6,404 bases of DNA from contig JBBRMF010000292.1 in assembly GCA_038230975.1 (NCBI GenBank), positions 1 through 6,404 on the forward strand, in the 5' to 3' direction. The stretch is from JANXVV01 sp038230975. Its GTDB lineage: Bacteria; Planctomycetota; Phycisphaerae; Tepidisphaerales; Tepidisphaeraceae. The notes under the pieces are model-generated. The model saw only the letters and a program-made list of their open reading frames with translations, did not search any database and was not told the DNA's origin. The translations under genes and the position numbers were made by a program. Of this stretch, positions 1-6,247 are shown piece by piece (position 1 is the stretch's first letter; each line of letters starts with the position of its first letter).

Positions 1-121
1 CCATGCGGGGTTCATCGGGGATCTGGAAGAATTGCTGGGGATCAAGGTCGATGTCATTGACGCCGACTGCATGGCTTCTCGATTTCGTGCGATCGTAAAA
101 AAAGTGGCGGTGCCGCTATGA
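1..121 (+). CDS. MNT-type nucleotidyltransferase (MntA-like antitoxin), 3' end only
   Basis: Only the last ~39 residues are inside the window; the reading frame begins at base 2 and stops with TGA at 119-121. The visible tail reads DLEELLGIKVDVIDADCM and ends in VKKVAVPL. This matches the usual C-terminus of small minimal nucleotidyltransferases (the MNT partner of HEPN/MNT toxin-antitoxin pairs), which typically end with D-L-E-E-L-L-G-x-K-V-D-V, a short helix and a final A-V-P-L. In characterised pairs MntA inactivates its HepT partner by adding AMP to it. The catalytic GSxxxG/DxD part lies outside the window, so activity cannot be judged. The stop overlaps the next ATG by 4 nt (ATGA), the usual arrangement for mntA-hepT coupling. 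The family call is by remembered motif, not a search. Confidence 0.7.
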   Translation, partial: HAGFIGDLEELLGIKVDVIDADCMASRFRAIVKKVAVPL

Positions 122-522
122 GAACTGAGCGACTGCTTCTTAGCCGCATCCTCGATTCGATCGCTCACTGCACGCATCTGTTTGCCAAGGTACTCACGCG
201 TCGGTCTGCTACTTCGATTGCCTTTGATGAAATCAAAGTTTGCTCCCTCGATAAGCGAGGCCGTGTACTCTGGCAGATTTGCTGGGACGAAGTCATTCGA
301 ATATGTACTTACAAAGTCGATGCGTATGTCGTCGATCAAATCGTTATCGGATTGATGGTCGACTGTGAAACTGGATACTATTGCTGCACCGAAGATCTAA
401 TTGGCTGGGATAAGCTGAATGCAGAGTTCGGCCGTCGATACGGTGTGAAAATGGATGACTGGTGGCCCGGAGTTGCATTCCCTCCCATGGTCGAGAATTT
501 TACAGTGCTTTGGGAGCGTTAG
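118..522 (+). CDS. Small protein, possibly a HepT N-terminal remnant fused to an unrelated domain
   Basis: The 134-residue ORF starts at the ATG overlapping the MNT stop (ATGA) and ends one base before the next gene. Residues 1-25 (MRTERLLLSRILDSIAHCTH onward) resemble the first helix of HEPN/DUF86 (HepT) toxins, which commonly begin R-x-x-x-L-L-x-x-I-L-D-x-I. The HEPN R-x4-6-H catalytic motif and the remaining helices are absent. From about residue 35 the sequence changes to a compact alpha/beta pattern with WDEVIRICTYKVD, then GYYCCTEDLIGWDKL, then DDWWPGVAFPPM and a final FTVLWER. This resembles small uncharacterised bacterial proteins built around W-x-E-I, E-x-x-x-G-W and a terminal Trp; I cannot name the family. 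No in-frame ATG, GTG or TTG lies between codon 1 and residue 40, so the second part seems to depend on the hepT-like start. GC content is roughly half, lower than the ~60% of the next gene. Confidence 0.6.
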   Translation: MRTERLLLSRILDSIAHCTHLFAKVLTRRSATSIAFDEIKVCSLDKRGRVLWQICWDEVIRICTYKVDAYVVDQIVIGLMVDCETGYYCCTEDLIGWDKLNAEFGRRYGVKMDDWWPGVAFPPMVENFTVLWER

Positions 523-523
523 C

Positions 524-1093
524 ATGGCTAAAATCGCAATCCTCGTCGAAAAAATTTACGAAGACCTCGAACTTCAGTACCCCCGTCTTCGCCTGAAAGA
601 AGCCGGACACACGGTTGACATCATCGGCCCGAAAGCCGGTGAAACCTACCTTGGCAAACACGGTTACCCGCAGAAGAGCGAAAAAGCCGCGAGCGATGTG
701 AAGGCGACCGACTACGCGTTGATCGTGATTCCCGGGGGTTCATCGCCCGATCACATGCGGCGGGATGGTGGGATGGTCAAGCTAGTCCGCGACGCAGCGG
801 CGAAGGGAGTTCCGATGGCCGCCATCTGTCATGGGCCGTGGATGCTGTGTTCGACGAATGTGCTCAAGGGCCGCCGTTGTACAAGCTACATGAGCATTGC
901 GCATGATGTAATCAATGCCGGTGGCCAATGGGTGGATGAAGAATGCGTTGTAGATGGCAATATCATCACCGCCCGCTGCCCGGATGATCTGCCCGCGTTC
1001 AGCAATGCGATTCTTCAGTTTGTGACGGAAGGAAAGGCGACCGGCGTGAAAGGGAAGCAGATCGCGCCGGCGTGGTTGATGGAGATGATTTGA
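524..1093 (+). CDS. DJ-1/PfpI superfamily protein (type 1 glutamine amidotransferase-like)
   Basis: A 189-residue protein, the normal size for the PfpI/YhbO/PH1704 branch. The nucleophile elbow is AICHGPWML with Cys102 and adjacent His103. The acidic residue that assists the cysteine in PfpI enzymes matches Glu13 in KIYEDLELQYPRLRL, and VIPGGSSPDHMR (residues 68-79) is the usual glycine-rich loop. The tail ARCPDDLPAFSNAIL is also typical. Members have been described as intracellular peptidases or as glyoxalase/deglycase-type stress proteins; the sequence does not decide between these. The start at 524 is preferred over an in-frame ATG at 455 because it gives the canonical AKIAILVE beta strand, has GGGAG seven bases upstream, and avoids a long overlap with the preceding gene. 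It lies 1 nt after that gene's stop, so translation is probably coupled. Confidence 0.93.
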   Translation: MAKIAILVEKIYEDLELQYPRLRLKEAGHTVDIIGPKAGETYLGKHGYPQKSEKAASDVKATDYALIVIPGGSSPDHMRRDGGMVKLVRDAAAKGVPMAAICHGPWMLCSTNVLKGRRCTSYMSIAHDVINAGGQWVDEECVVDGNIITARCPDDLPAFSNAILQFVTEGKATGVKGKQIAPAWLMEMI

Positions 1094-1145
1094 TTTTGCG
1101 GATCTCAGTAGATCAAATTGAATCGATATCGAGCTTGAGCGCCGA

Positions 1146-1760
1146 ATGTATATTCCACCTTATTTCCGCGAAGACCGCCTTCACGTGCTGCACGAAATCA
1201 TTCGGCAATACAGCTTCGCCACGCTTGTTTCGCAGCACGAAGGATCCCTGATCGCCAGCCAATTGCCGTTCTTGCTTGATGCGGAGCGCAACGTTCTTCG
1301 CAGTCATATGGCAAGGCCAAATCCGCAGTGGAAAGAACTGGGGGAGCGCGAGGTGATGGTGATTTTCCAGGGGCCGCACGCCTACATTTCGCCGTCGTGG
1401 TATGAGACGAAGCTAGCCGTCCCAACCTGGAATTATGTGACGGTGCATGCCTACGGCGAGGCGAAGGTAATTGACGACGAATCGGCTGTGCGGGCGATTG
1501 TGACCGACACGGTTCACGAACACGAATCCGGCCGCGCAGAACCCTGGCCGATGCAATTGCCCGAGGAATATATGAGTAAACTGCTGCGCGGCATCGTGGG
1601 ATTTGAGATTGCCATCACGCGGCTGGAGGGCAAGTTAAAACTAAATCAAAATCGATCTGCGGTAGATACCCAGGGAGTGATTGCCGGATTGCTTGGGGAG
1701 GCTGGCAGCGAACTGGCAACGTGGATGCAGCGAGTTTCATCGGCTCCAAAAGCTTTTTAG
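1146..1760 (+). CDS. paiB: PaiB-like FMN-binding protein (putative transcriptional regulator)
   Basis: A 204-residue protein of the PaiB family (split-barrel flavin-binding fold). The family signature is present in order: MYIPPYF at the N-terminus, SQLPFLLD (38-45), SHMARPNPQW (53-62), VIFQGPHAYISPSWY (72-86), VPTWNYVTVHAYG (92-104) and LEGKLKLNQNRS (160-171) followed by DTQGVIAGL. Bacillus subtilis PaiB is reported to act in negative control of sporulation and protease genes; many homologues are simply annotated as FMN-binding negative regulators and their target is unknown. Length is normal. The gene follows the PfpI-like gene after 52 nt with no terminator between them, so cotranscription is likely. 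The ribosome binding site is weak (GAG-type purines at 1131-1138). Its last codons and TAG lie in the left arm of the inverted repeat that ends the transcript. Confidence 0.93.
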   Translation: MYIPPYFREDRLHVLHEIIRQYSFATLVSQHEGSLIASQLPFLLDAERNVLRSHMARPNPQWKELGEREVMVIFQGPHAYISPSWYETKLAVPTWNYVTVHAYGEAKVIDDESAVRAIVTDTVHEHESGRAEPWPMQLPEEYMSKLLRGIVGFEIAITRLEGKLKLNQNRSAVDTQGVIAGLLGEAGSELATWMQRVSSAPKAF

Positions 1761-1831
1761 CCGCAGTGCCGAAGGCACATGTTTTATTCAACAAATAAAA
1801 CGCGTGCCTTCGGCACGGCCGCTAAAAGGTT
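1751..1831. terminator. Two-way terminator in a 38-bp inverted repeat between convergent genes
   Basis: Arms 1751-1788 and 1794-1831 are imperfect reverse complements (32 of 38 positions, two of the mismatches being G-U pairs in RNA) around the loop CAACA. Each arm also contains a small hairpin: GTGCC-GAA-GGCAC at 1766-1778 and GTGCC-TTC-GGCAC at 1804-1816. Read on the + strand the left hairpin is followed by ATGTTTTATT. Read on the - strand the right one is followed by GCGTTTTATT. So each converging gene first meets a short GC stem followed by a T-rich run, the layout of an intrinsic terminator. The stop codons of paiB (1758-1760) and of the glycosyltransferase (1822-1824 on the - strand) both fall inside the arms. 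The structure is read from sequence; termination activity is inferred. Confidence 0.8.
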
Positions 1832-3102
1832 GCGGGCTGCTCAACCTGTGCGGGAACAACTTGCTCAATCAGGTCGCACGTTGCGGCGATCGAATCGACA
1901 TTTCTAAATTTATTGGCGATCGCGCGACATCGATCTGCCATCTCGCGATTGGCGAGCATTTCGCCAAGCACCTTTACTACTCTTTGGGCGCGATACGCTT
2001 TCGGAGAGACTTCCGATCCGGCACCAAGCCGCCTCACGCGGGCGGCGTTGTCGTGTTGATCGTGTGCAAGCGGCATCACAAGTTGGGGTATGCCGGCGGC
2101 TAATGCCTGCGATGTCGTTCCGATTCCACCGTGATGCACTAACGCAGCGCACCGGGGAAGCAATTCGCTGAACGGGGCGTAGTCGAAATGGCGAACACTT
2201 TCGGGAAGATTGGTTGGAACTTGAGCGCGATGGCGGGTGAGTAACAGGCCACGCAAACCAGCGAGGCGGCAGGCTTCTGCGGACGCTTCCAACTGCGGCC
2301 TTGCCTGTGTCATGGCTGTCCCGAACGTGAAGGCGACGGGCGGAGGGCCGGCGTCAAGGAAAGCGCACAATTCCGGCGACATTCGATTGACACCACGCTC
2401 ATCGTAAAGTGGGAACCCGGTCAGCTTCACCTGCGGCGGCCATTCCGGTTGCGGGGGCGCGAACCAATCGGGGAAGAGCCCGATCACAAGCCGCCGCGAC
2501 ATCCACCAATCATGGATGATCCGATTCGCTGGCGGCAAACCCAATTCTGCGCGGAACGCATTGAGCTGCGGCGCGACGACGGGATCGACCACCGCCCAGT
2601 CAATCATTCGATTGATGCCGCGAATCAGCGGGTGAGGCAGTTGCTTAAGCCATTGCATATAGACGAAGCGCGGCGGATCACCGACGCTGCGGAATACCGC
2701 TGGCGCTAGATGCAGCGTCACCAGCGGCACACGGAGAACTTCTTCGGCGATGCGTGCGCCAAAGACGATCGCGTGTGCGGTCACAACTGTTTCCCCGGGC
2801 ACATAAAGTTGCTTGATGATGTCGAACGACTTCCGCATGAGCGGAAGAACGCCCAACTCAAAAACCGCCTTGAATCCATGCAGTGGATGCCACAGTTTGG
2901 AATCGGGGGACTCGATATTTTTCAGGTATTCTTCCGACGATCCGAGTTCCACAAACTCCAAACCCGCAGCGCGAATGAGTGGTTCAAAATGTCCGTTGGC
3001 TACGAGCGTTACGCGATGACCGCGGTCGCGAAGTTTCTCGCCGATTCCAATGAATGGATGGGTGTCGCCGTGGCTACCGATGGTGATGAGCAGGTGATGC
3101 AT
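1822..3102 (-). CDS. GT1-type glycosyltransferase (YjiC/sterol glucosyltransferase-like)
   Basis: A 426-residue GT-B fold glycosyltransferase that would transfer a sugar from a nucleotide-sugar to a small or lipid acceptor. The N-terminal Rossmann half opens with LLITIGSHGDTHPFIGIGEK (residues 4-23) and GHRVTLVANGHFEPLIRAAG, typical of macrolide/sterol glycosyltransferases of COG1819. The C-terminal half has FTFGTAM (258-264) and the donor-binding signature LVHHGGIGTTSQALAAGIPQ (321-340), then PLAHDQHDNA (344-353). The D-Q pair near the end of that motif is where GT1 enzymes bind the sugar hydroxyls. No signal peptide or membrane span is seen. The ATG is 3 nt after the stop of the pterin gene, with GGAG six bases upstream inside that gene's end, so the two are cotranscribed and probably coupled. 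The acceptor is unknown; a pterin is suggested only by the neighbour. Its last codons and stop lie in the inverted repeat at 1751-1831. Confidence 0.9.
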   Translation of the reverse strand: MHHLLITIGSHGDTHPFIGIGEKLRDRGHRVTLVANGHFEPLIRAAGLEFVELGSSEEYLKNIESPDSKLWHPLHGFKAVFELGVLPLMRKSFDIIKQLYVPGETVVTAHAIVFGARIAEEVLRVPLVTLHLAPAVFRSVGDPPRFVYMQWLKQLPHPLIRGINRMIDWAVVDPVVAPQLNAFRAELGLPPANRIIHDWWMSRRLVIGLFPDWFAPPQPEWPPQVKLTGFPLYDERGVNRMSPELCAFLDAGPPPVAFTFGTAMTQARPQLEASAEACRLAGLRGLLLTRHRAQVPTNLPESVRHFDYAPFSELLPRCAALVHHGGIGTTSQALAAGIPQLVMPLAHDQHDNAARVRRLGAGSEVSPKAYRAQRVVKVLGEMLANREMADRCRAIANKFRNVDSIAATCDLIEQVVPAQVEQPATF

Positions 3103-3105
3103 GAA

Positions 3106-3888
3106 CTACTCCGAATACTCGCACCACGTCTTGGGTGTTTCCCAGACGGTTACCGAGTGCAGTTTTGTAGAACCCATCTTGAACATTGGATTCAGCATTG
3201 TATAGATCACTTTCGCAATGTTCTCAACGCTCGGGATCAGATCGCGAAACTGCGGCACTTCGGAATTGAGGTGCTTGTGATCAAAGGGATCGATCACCGT
3301 TTCGGCCACGATACGCTCGAACGCGGGGATATCGACGAGAAGACCGCTTTCGTTGGCGGCGCCGGATAGAGTCACCTGCACTTCGTAGTTGTGTCCGTGG
3401 CCGAGCGCATTGTTGCATTTGCCGAACGTACGGCGGTTTTCATCATCGCTCAATGACGGATTGTGCAGACGGTGTGATGCTGAAAATTCGAACTTCTGAC
3501 TGAGACGCATCATCGGCAACTCCGCGACAAATGACGTAAGGGATAAGAATGGTGTTATTGCAAGCGACAACGATTGAAGTTCCGCCGGCCAAACTTCATG
3601 CAAATGACGGAACAGTTGGCTCACAATTGCAGGCCCGGTTTTTTGATTGTGAATCAAACGCTGGACGGCCGGCAACGCATCTCGCACGGCTTCGTCGATT
3701 CGCTTGATGTTGACGAGATATTGACTCTGCCATTCCAATTCGCCACGCAGCGTGAGGTGGGCGGCGAAATAGCGTCCAAGGCCGGTGAAAGATGGATAAC
3801 CACCGTAGTTGTTCGATGGCGCATGGGACAGTTGATCGTCGGGAACATCGTTGATGGAAAATCGAACTTCTCGGGTGAGACGGAACAT
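3106..3888 (-). CDS. Two-module 6-pyruvoyl-tetrahydropterin synthase / QueD family protein
   Basis: A 260-residue protein from ATG 3888. The C-terminal module (about 127-260) is a complete T-fold pterin synthase. Zinc histidines are His139 (EFSASHRL) and His164/His166 (ALGHGHNY). The nucleophile is Cys158 in FGKCNNALGHGHNYEVQVTL, the partner pair Asp203-His204 is in PFDHKHLN, and the pterin-anchoring Glu250 is in VTVWETP. The CNNxxGHGHNY spacing is closer to animal PTPS than to E. coli QueD (CGRLHGH). So a role in tetrahydrobiopterin-like synthesis or in preQ0/queuosine synthesis (6-carboxytetrahydropterin) are both possible. The N-terminal module (1-126) has the same outline but has lost the metal and catalytic residues. 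The frame stays open to a TTG at 3960, but ATG 3888 gives MFRLTREVRF, which mirrors the second module's MMRLSQKFEF, and it has a TATAAT box just upstream. It sits 3 nt before the glycosyltransferase start. Confidence 0.88.
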   Translation of the reverse strand: MFRLTREVRFSINDVPDDQLSHAPSNNYGGYPSFTGLGRYFAAHLTLRGELEWQSQYLVNIKRIDEAVRDALPAVQRLIHNQKTGPAIVSQLFRHLHEVWPAELQSLSLAITPFLSLTSFVAELPMMRLSQKFEFSASHRLHNPSLSDDENRRTFGKCNNALGHGHNYEVQVTLSGAANESGLLVDIPAFERIVAETVIDPFDHKHLNSEVPQFRDLIPSVENIAKVIYTMLNPMFKMGSTKLHSVTVWETPKTWCEYSE

Positions 3889-3894
3889 GCCGGG

Positions 3895-3900
3895 ATTATA
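3895..3900 (-). promoter_or_regulatory. Perfect -10 box, likely leaderless start for the pterin gene
   Basis: On the - strand TATAAT (3900 to 3895) is followed by CCCGGC and then the ATG at 3888. Transcription normally begins about 7 nt after the -10 box, which would place it on or next to the A of the ATG, giving an mRNA with no leader. No Shine-Dalgarno sequence could lie on such a transcript, and none is obvious upstream. No good -35 hexamer is found at 16-18 nt spacing (the candidate is TCGCTC), so this is a one-element promoter call. Confidence 0.45.
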
Positions 3901-4059
3901 GACCGCGAGAAGCCGATGAGCGATTTTCTGTACCTTCGCGGACAAGCAGCGCAATCTCAAGAAAGTTGTCGGGTACGCGATTGAGAAGCGGTGACACCGA
4001 ATAGCATTTTCAACCGGGGACGATTGGTTTAAGCGATTAAGAAAGACCCCTCACCCTAA

Positions 4060-4089
4060 CCCTCCCCCCATGAGTACATGGAGGGAGGG
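4060..4089 (-). terminator. Hairpin just after rseP, probable terminator
   Basis: Arms 4060-4072 (CCCTCCCCCCATG) and 4077-4089 (CATGGAGGGAGGG) pair over 13 bp with one mismatch, which is a G-U pair in the - strand RNA. The loop is 4 nt. It begins 9 nt after the rseP stop. On the - strand the stem is followed by TTAGGGTGAGGGG and only then by TCTTTCTT, so there is no immediate U-tract; it may stabilise the 3' end or be a partial terminator. The neighbouring motif CCCTCACCCTAACCCTC resembles a short intergenic repeat common in many bacterial genomes. Confidence 0.6.
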
Positions 4090-4098
4090 GACTTAGAA

Positions 4099-6195
4099 TC
4101 ACATTCCCATCGTTCGACGAATGTCCTGGTATGTCACCAACAAGAAGACGCTGATGATCAGGGCAAAGCCGACGATCTGGGCCACGGCCTGAACTTTCGG
4201 TGACAGAGGCTTGCCTTGGATCTTTTCAAGAACGAGGAACGTAAACAACCCGCCATCGACAATCGGGATGGGGAGAAAGTTCACGACGGCCAGATTGGCG
4301 CTGATCATGGCCAGGAACCAGATCAACCAATCGGCACCTTTAAAAGCGAACCGAGCGCCGGCTGAGACGATGCCCACAGGCCCCATCATGTTAGAGGCGC
4401 TGACGGAACCTTGGAACATGCGTTTGAGCGTGAGATAAAACTGCAGCACGAAATCGCGCGTCTCACTCATTCCCCAGGCGGCGGCTTCAAGAGGCCCCGT
4501 GGCCTTCCGCGCAAACGAATGCTCGTGTAGCACCAGCTCGTGGGTCGCCCGCAGATTCTTAAGATCCTGCACATCCGATGCGCTCAAGGCCACGGTAAAA
4601 GTCTGTGGCTCTTTTTCATAGTCGTTCGGGTTTTTCGGATCGGGGACCGATGCGATGATCTTGTGACTTCCCTCCGCGCGGGCGAGTACGTCGCGGAACT
4701 GAAGCCAACTGGAGACCGCTTCACCGTCTGCGGAAATAATGCGAGCGCCGTCCGGGATGCCGGCTCTTTTGGCGGGGCTGTCCGGCAACACAGTGCTGGC
4801 AATCGGCAAGATGTCTGAGCCAAGTTGGATTCCCAACCCATGGCTGTTCTTATCGATACGCGTTTTCGGTTCGATCCCTTCAATGGCTTTTGTCTGGCCG
4901 TCGCGCTCGACGTAAACCGTCAGTTTTTTCCCGCCTTCGTAGGCTTTGTTGGCGACATCCTTCAGCATCTTGTCGTCAGGATGATTTTGCAGGTCGATCA
5001 TGTTGATCGCCACGATCACATCGCCTGGCAGCAGTTTGCCTTTGACGGATGTGAGATCGGGAAGGCCATCCACCATCGGGCGGGGCTGCATCCCGATGAA
5101 ACTCAGGCTCTTACTTCCATAGGGCCGCTCGAGGCGGGGGATGACCAATTCTTCGCGCATCACGCCTTGATTATTTTTGACGGTGATGGAAACGGGCTGC
5201 CCTTTGGAACCCTGCAAGGCTCGATCGAACAGGTAGTATTCGTCGACTTTGACCGGTGTACCTCGGATGGCAACGATCGTATCGCCGGGTTTAATCTTCC
5301 CGCGATCCGGGAGGCTGGTGGTGGTGTCCTCAAGCTTTTTGAATTCTTCCGCCGAGACTTCTTTGGGATCGACGCCGACCAGATCTTCACTCTGGCGAAT
5401 CCCAAGGCTCAAAAATGCCTTCGAATCCGGTTCCATCCGTTCAGGTCGAATGGTGGAACGTTTGATCACCCTGGGGTTGCCCGGCAACTCAAATTCAATC
5501 GGCACATCCGCACCTTCACGAAGCAGTGCAGTGTTCAACGCGATTTTTGTGAAGTCATGTTGGACGACACCGTCCATGGTCAAAATTGTCGAACCGACTT
5601 GCAGCCCGGCTTTTTGCGCCGGTGAGCCACTCAACAGGCTGCCGACGATTGGAGCCGGTGCTTTGAGACCGATCAGGAAGACCACCATGAATCCGATCGC
5701 CGCCAGAATAATGTTCATAATGACGCCGGCGGATACCACGAGCATTCGCTGGGCGATCCCTTTGCGGTTGTAGGCGCGCGGGTCTTCGGCGACTGCGTTC
5801 GCTTTCAGATCATCCTGACCCAACATCTTCACGTAGCCGCCCAGGGGGATCCAGTTGAGTCGATATTCGGTTTCACCGAGCCCGAGTTCATCGGCGGCTT
5901 TGTTGATTTGCTCGTCGGTGTATTCCACCTCTTCTTTTGGCAGGGACTCACCTTTTTCTTTCGAAGACAGGTAAGCTTCGACCCGGCGGCGCAATTCTTT
6001 ATTGGTCGTTCCGACTTTCCAGCCCATGCCTTTTCGGTATGCAAACAGAGCCTGCCCGAATCCCACGGCAAATTGCTCAACTCGAATCCCCACCCATTTA
6101 GCCGCTAGAAAGTGGCCAAGCTCGTGGAAAAAGACTACGAACCCGAAACCAAAAACCATCAGGGCGACCATCATTATCTGGTAGGGAAGGCTCAT
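4099..6195 (-). CDS. rseP: RseP-like site-2 protease with multiple PDZ domains
   Basis: A 698-residue membrane zinc metalloprotease (family M50B), which cuts transmembrane substrates inside the bilayer; in E. coli the substrate is the anti-sigma factor RseA. The first membrane segment holds the zinc motif HELGH at 24-28. GGYVKMLGQDD (119-129) is the usual membrane re-entrant loop. A second span covers about 156-178 (GVIMNIILAAIGF). The third zinc ligand region NFLPIPIVDGG is at 639-649, followed by a final span at about 669-688. PDZ-like segments are visible near 181-236, 296-340, 366-430 and 456-515, where E. coli RseP (about 450 residues) has two. Residues ~58-110 form a charged insert (KELRRRVEAYLSSKEKG onward) between the catalytic span and the loop. 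The ATG has no strong ribosome binding site. It lies downstream of a probable dxr on the same strand, a common gene order. Confidence 0.95.
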   Translation of the reverse strand: MSLPYQIMMVALMVFGFGFVVFFHELGHFLAAKWVGIRVEQFAVGFGQALFAYRKGMGWKVGTTNKELRRRVEAYLSSKEKGESLPKEEVEYTDEQINKAADELGLGETEYRLNWIPLGGYVKMLGQDDLKANAVAEDPRAYNRKGIAQRMLVVSAGVIMNIILAAIGFMVVFLIGLKAPAPIVGSLLSGSPAQKAGLQVGSTILTMDGVVQHDFTKIALNTALLREGADVPIEFELPGNPRVIKRSTIRPERMEPDSKAFLSLGIRQSEDLVGVDPKEVSAEEFKKLEDTTTSLPDRGKIKPGDTIVAIRGTPVKVDEYYLFDRALQGSKGQPVSITVKNNQGVMREELVIPRLERPYGSKSLSFIGMQPRPMVDGLPDLTSVKGKLLPGDVIVAINMIDLQNHPDDKMLKDVANKAYEGGKKLTVYVERDGQTKAIEGIEPKTRIDKNSHGLGIQLGSDILPIASTVLPDSPAKRAGIPDGARIISADGEAVSSWLQFRDVLARAEGSHKIIASVPDPKNPNDYEKEPQTFTVALSASDVQDLKNLRATHELVLHEHSFARKATGPLEAAAWGMSETRDFVLQFYLTLKRMFQGSVSASNMMGPVGIVSAGARFAFKGADWLIWFLAMISANLAVVNFLPIPIVDGGLFTFLVLEKIQGKPLSPKVQAVAQIVGFALIISVFLLVTYQDIRRTMGM

Positions 6196-6247
6196 GCGAT
6201 CGACTTTCTGTCGGGGACAATCGTTATAACGCGTTGCTTTGCAAAAA

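Noticed and set aside
455..523. Longer N-terminus for the PfpI-like protein from ATG 455
   Set aside because: It would add 23 residues unlike the family and overlap the preceding gene by 68 nt; ATG 524 has a good GGGAG site.
1094..1145. Possible terminator or promoter between the PfpI-like gene and paiB
   Set aside because: Only weak short repeats (GATCTCAGTAGATC) and no T-run or convincing -10/-35 pair.
2710..3369. 219-codon open frame on the + strand across the glycosyltransferase/pterin gene junction
   Set aside because: Antisense to two genes with clear family motifs, and shows no domain pattern or ribosome binding site of its own.
3889..3960. TTG-started extension of the pterin synthase
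   Set aside because: The extra 24 residues do not match the T-fold start, and the TATAAT box lies inside this extension.
4825..5625. 266-codon open frame on the + strand opposite rseP
   Set aside because: It lies fully antisense to a well-supported RseP, has a composition typical of mirrored codons, and shows no recognisable motif.
6222..6231. CGTTATAACG palindrome upstream of rseP as an operator or promoter
   Set aside because: Only 10 bp, with no -35 partner at normal spacing and no second copy in the window; kept only as a remark in the repeat entry.
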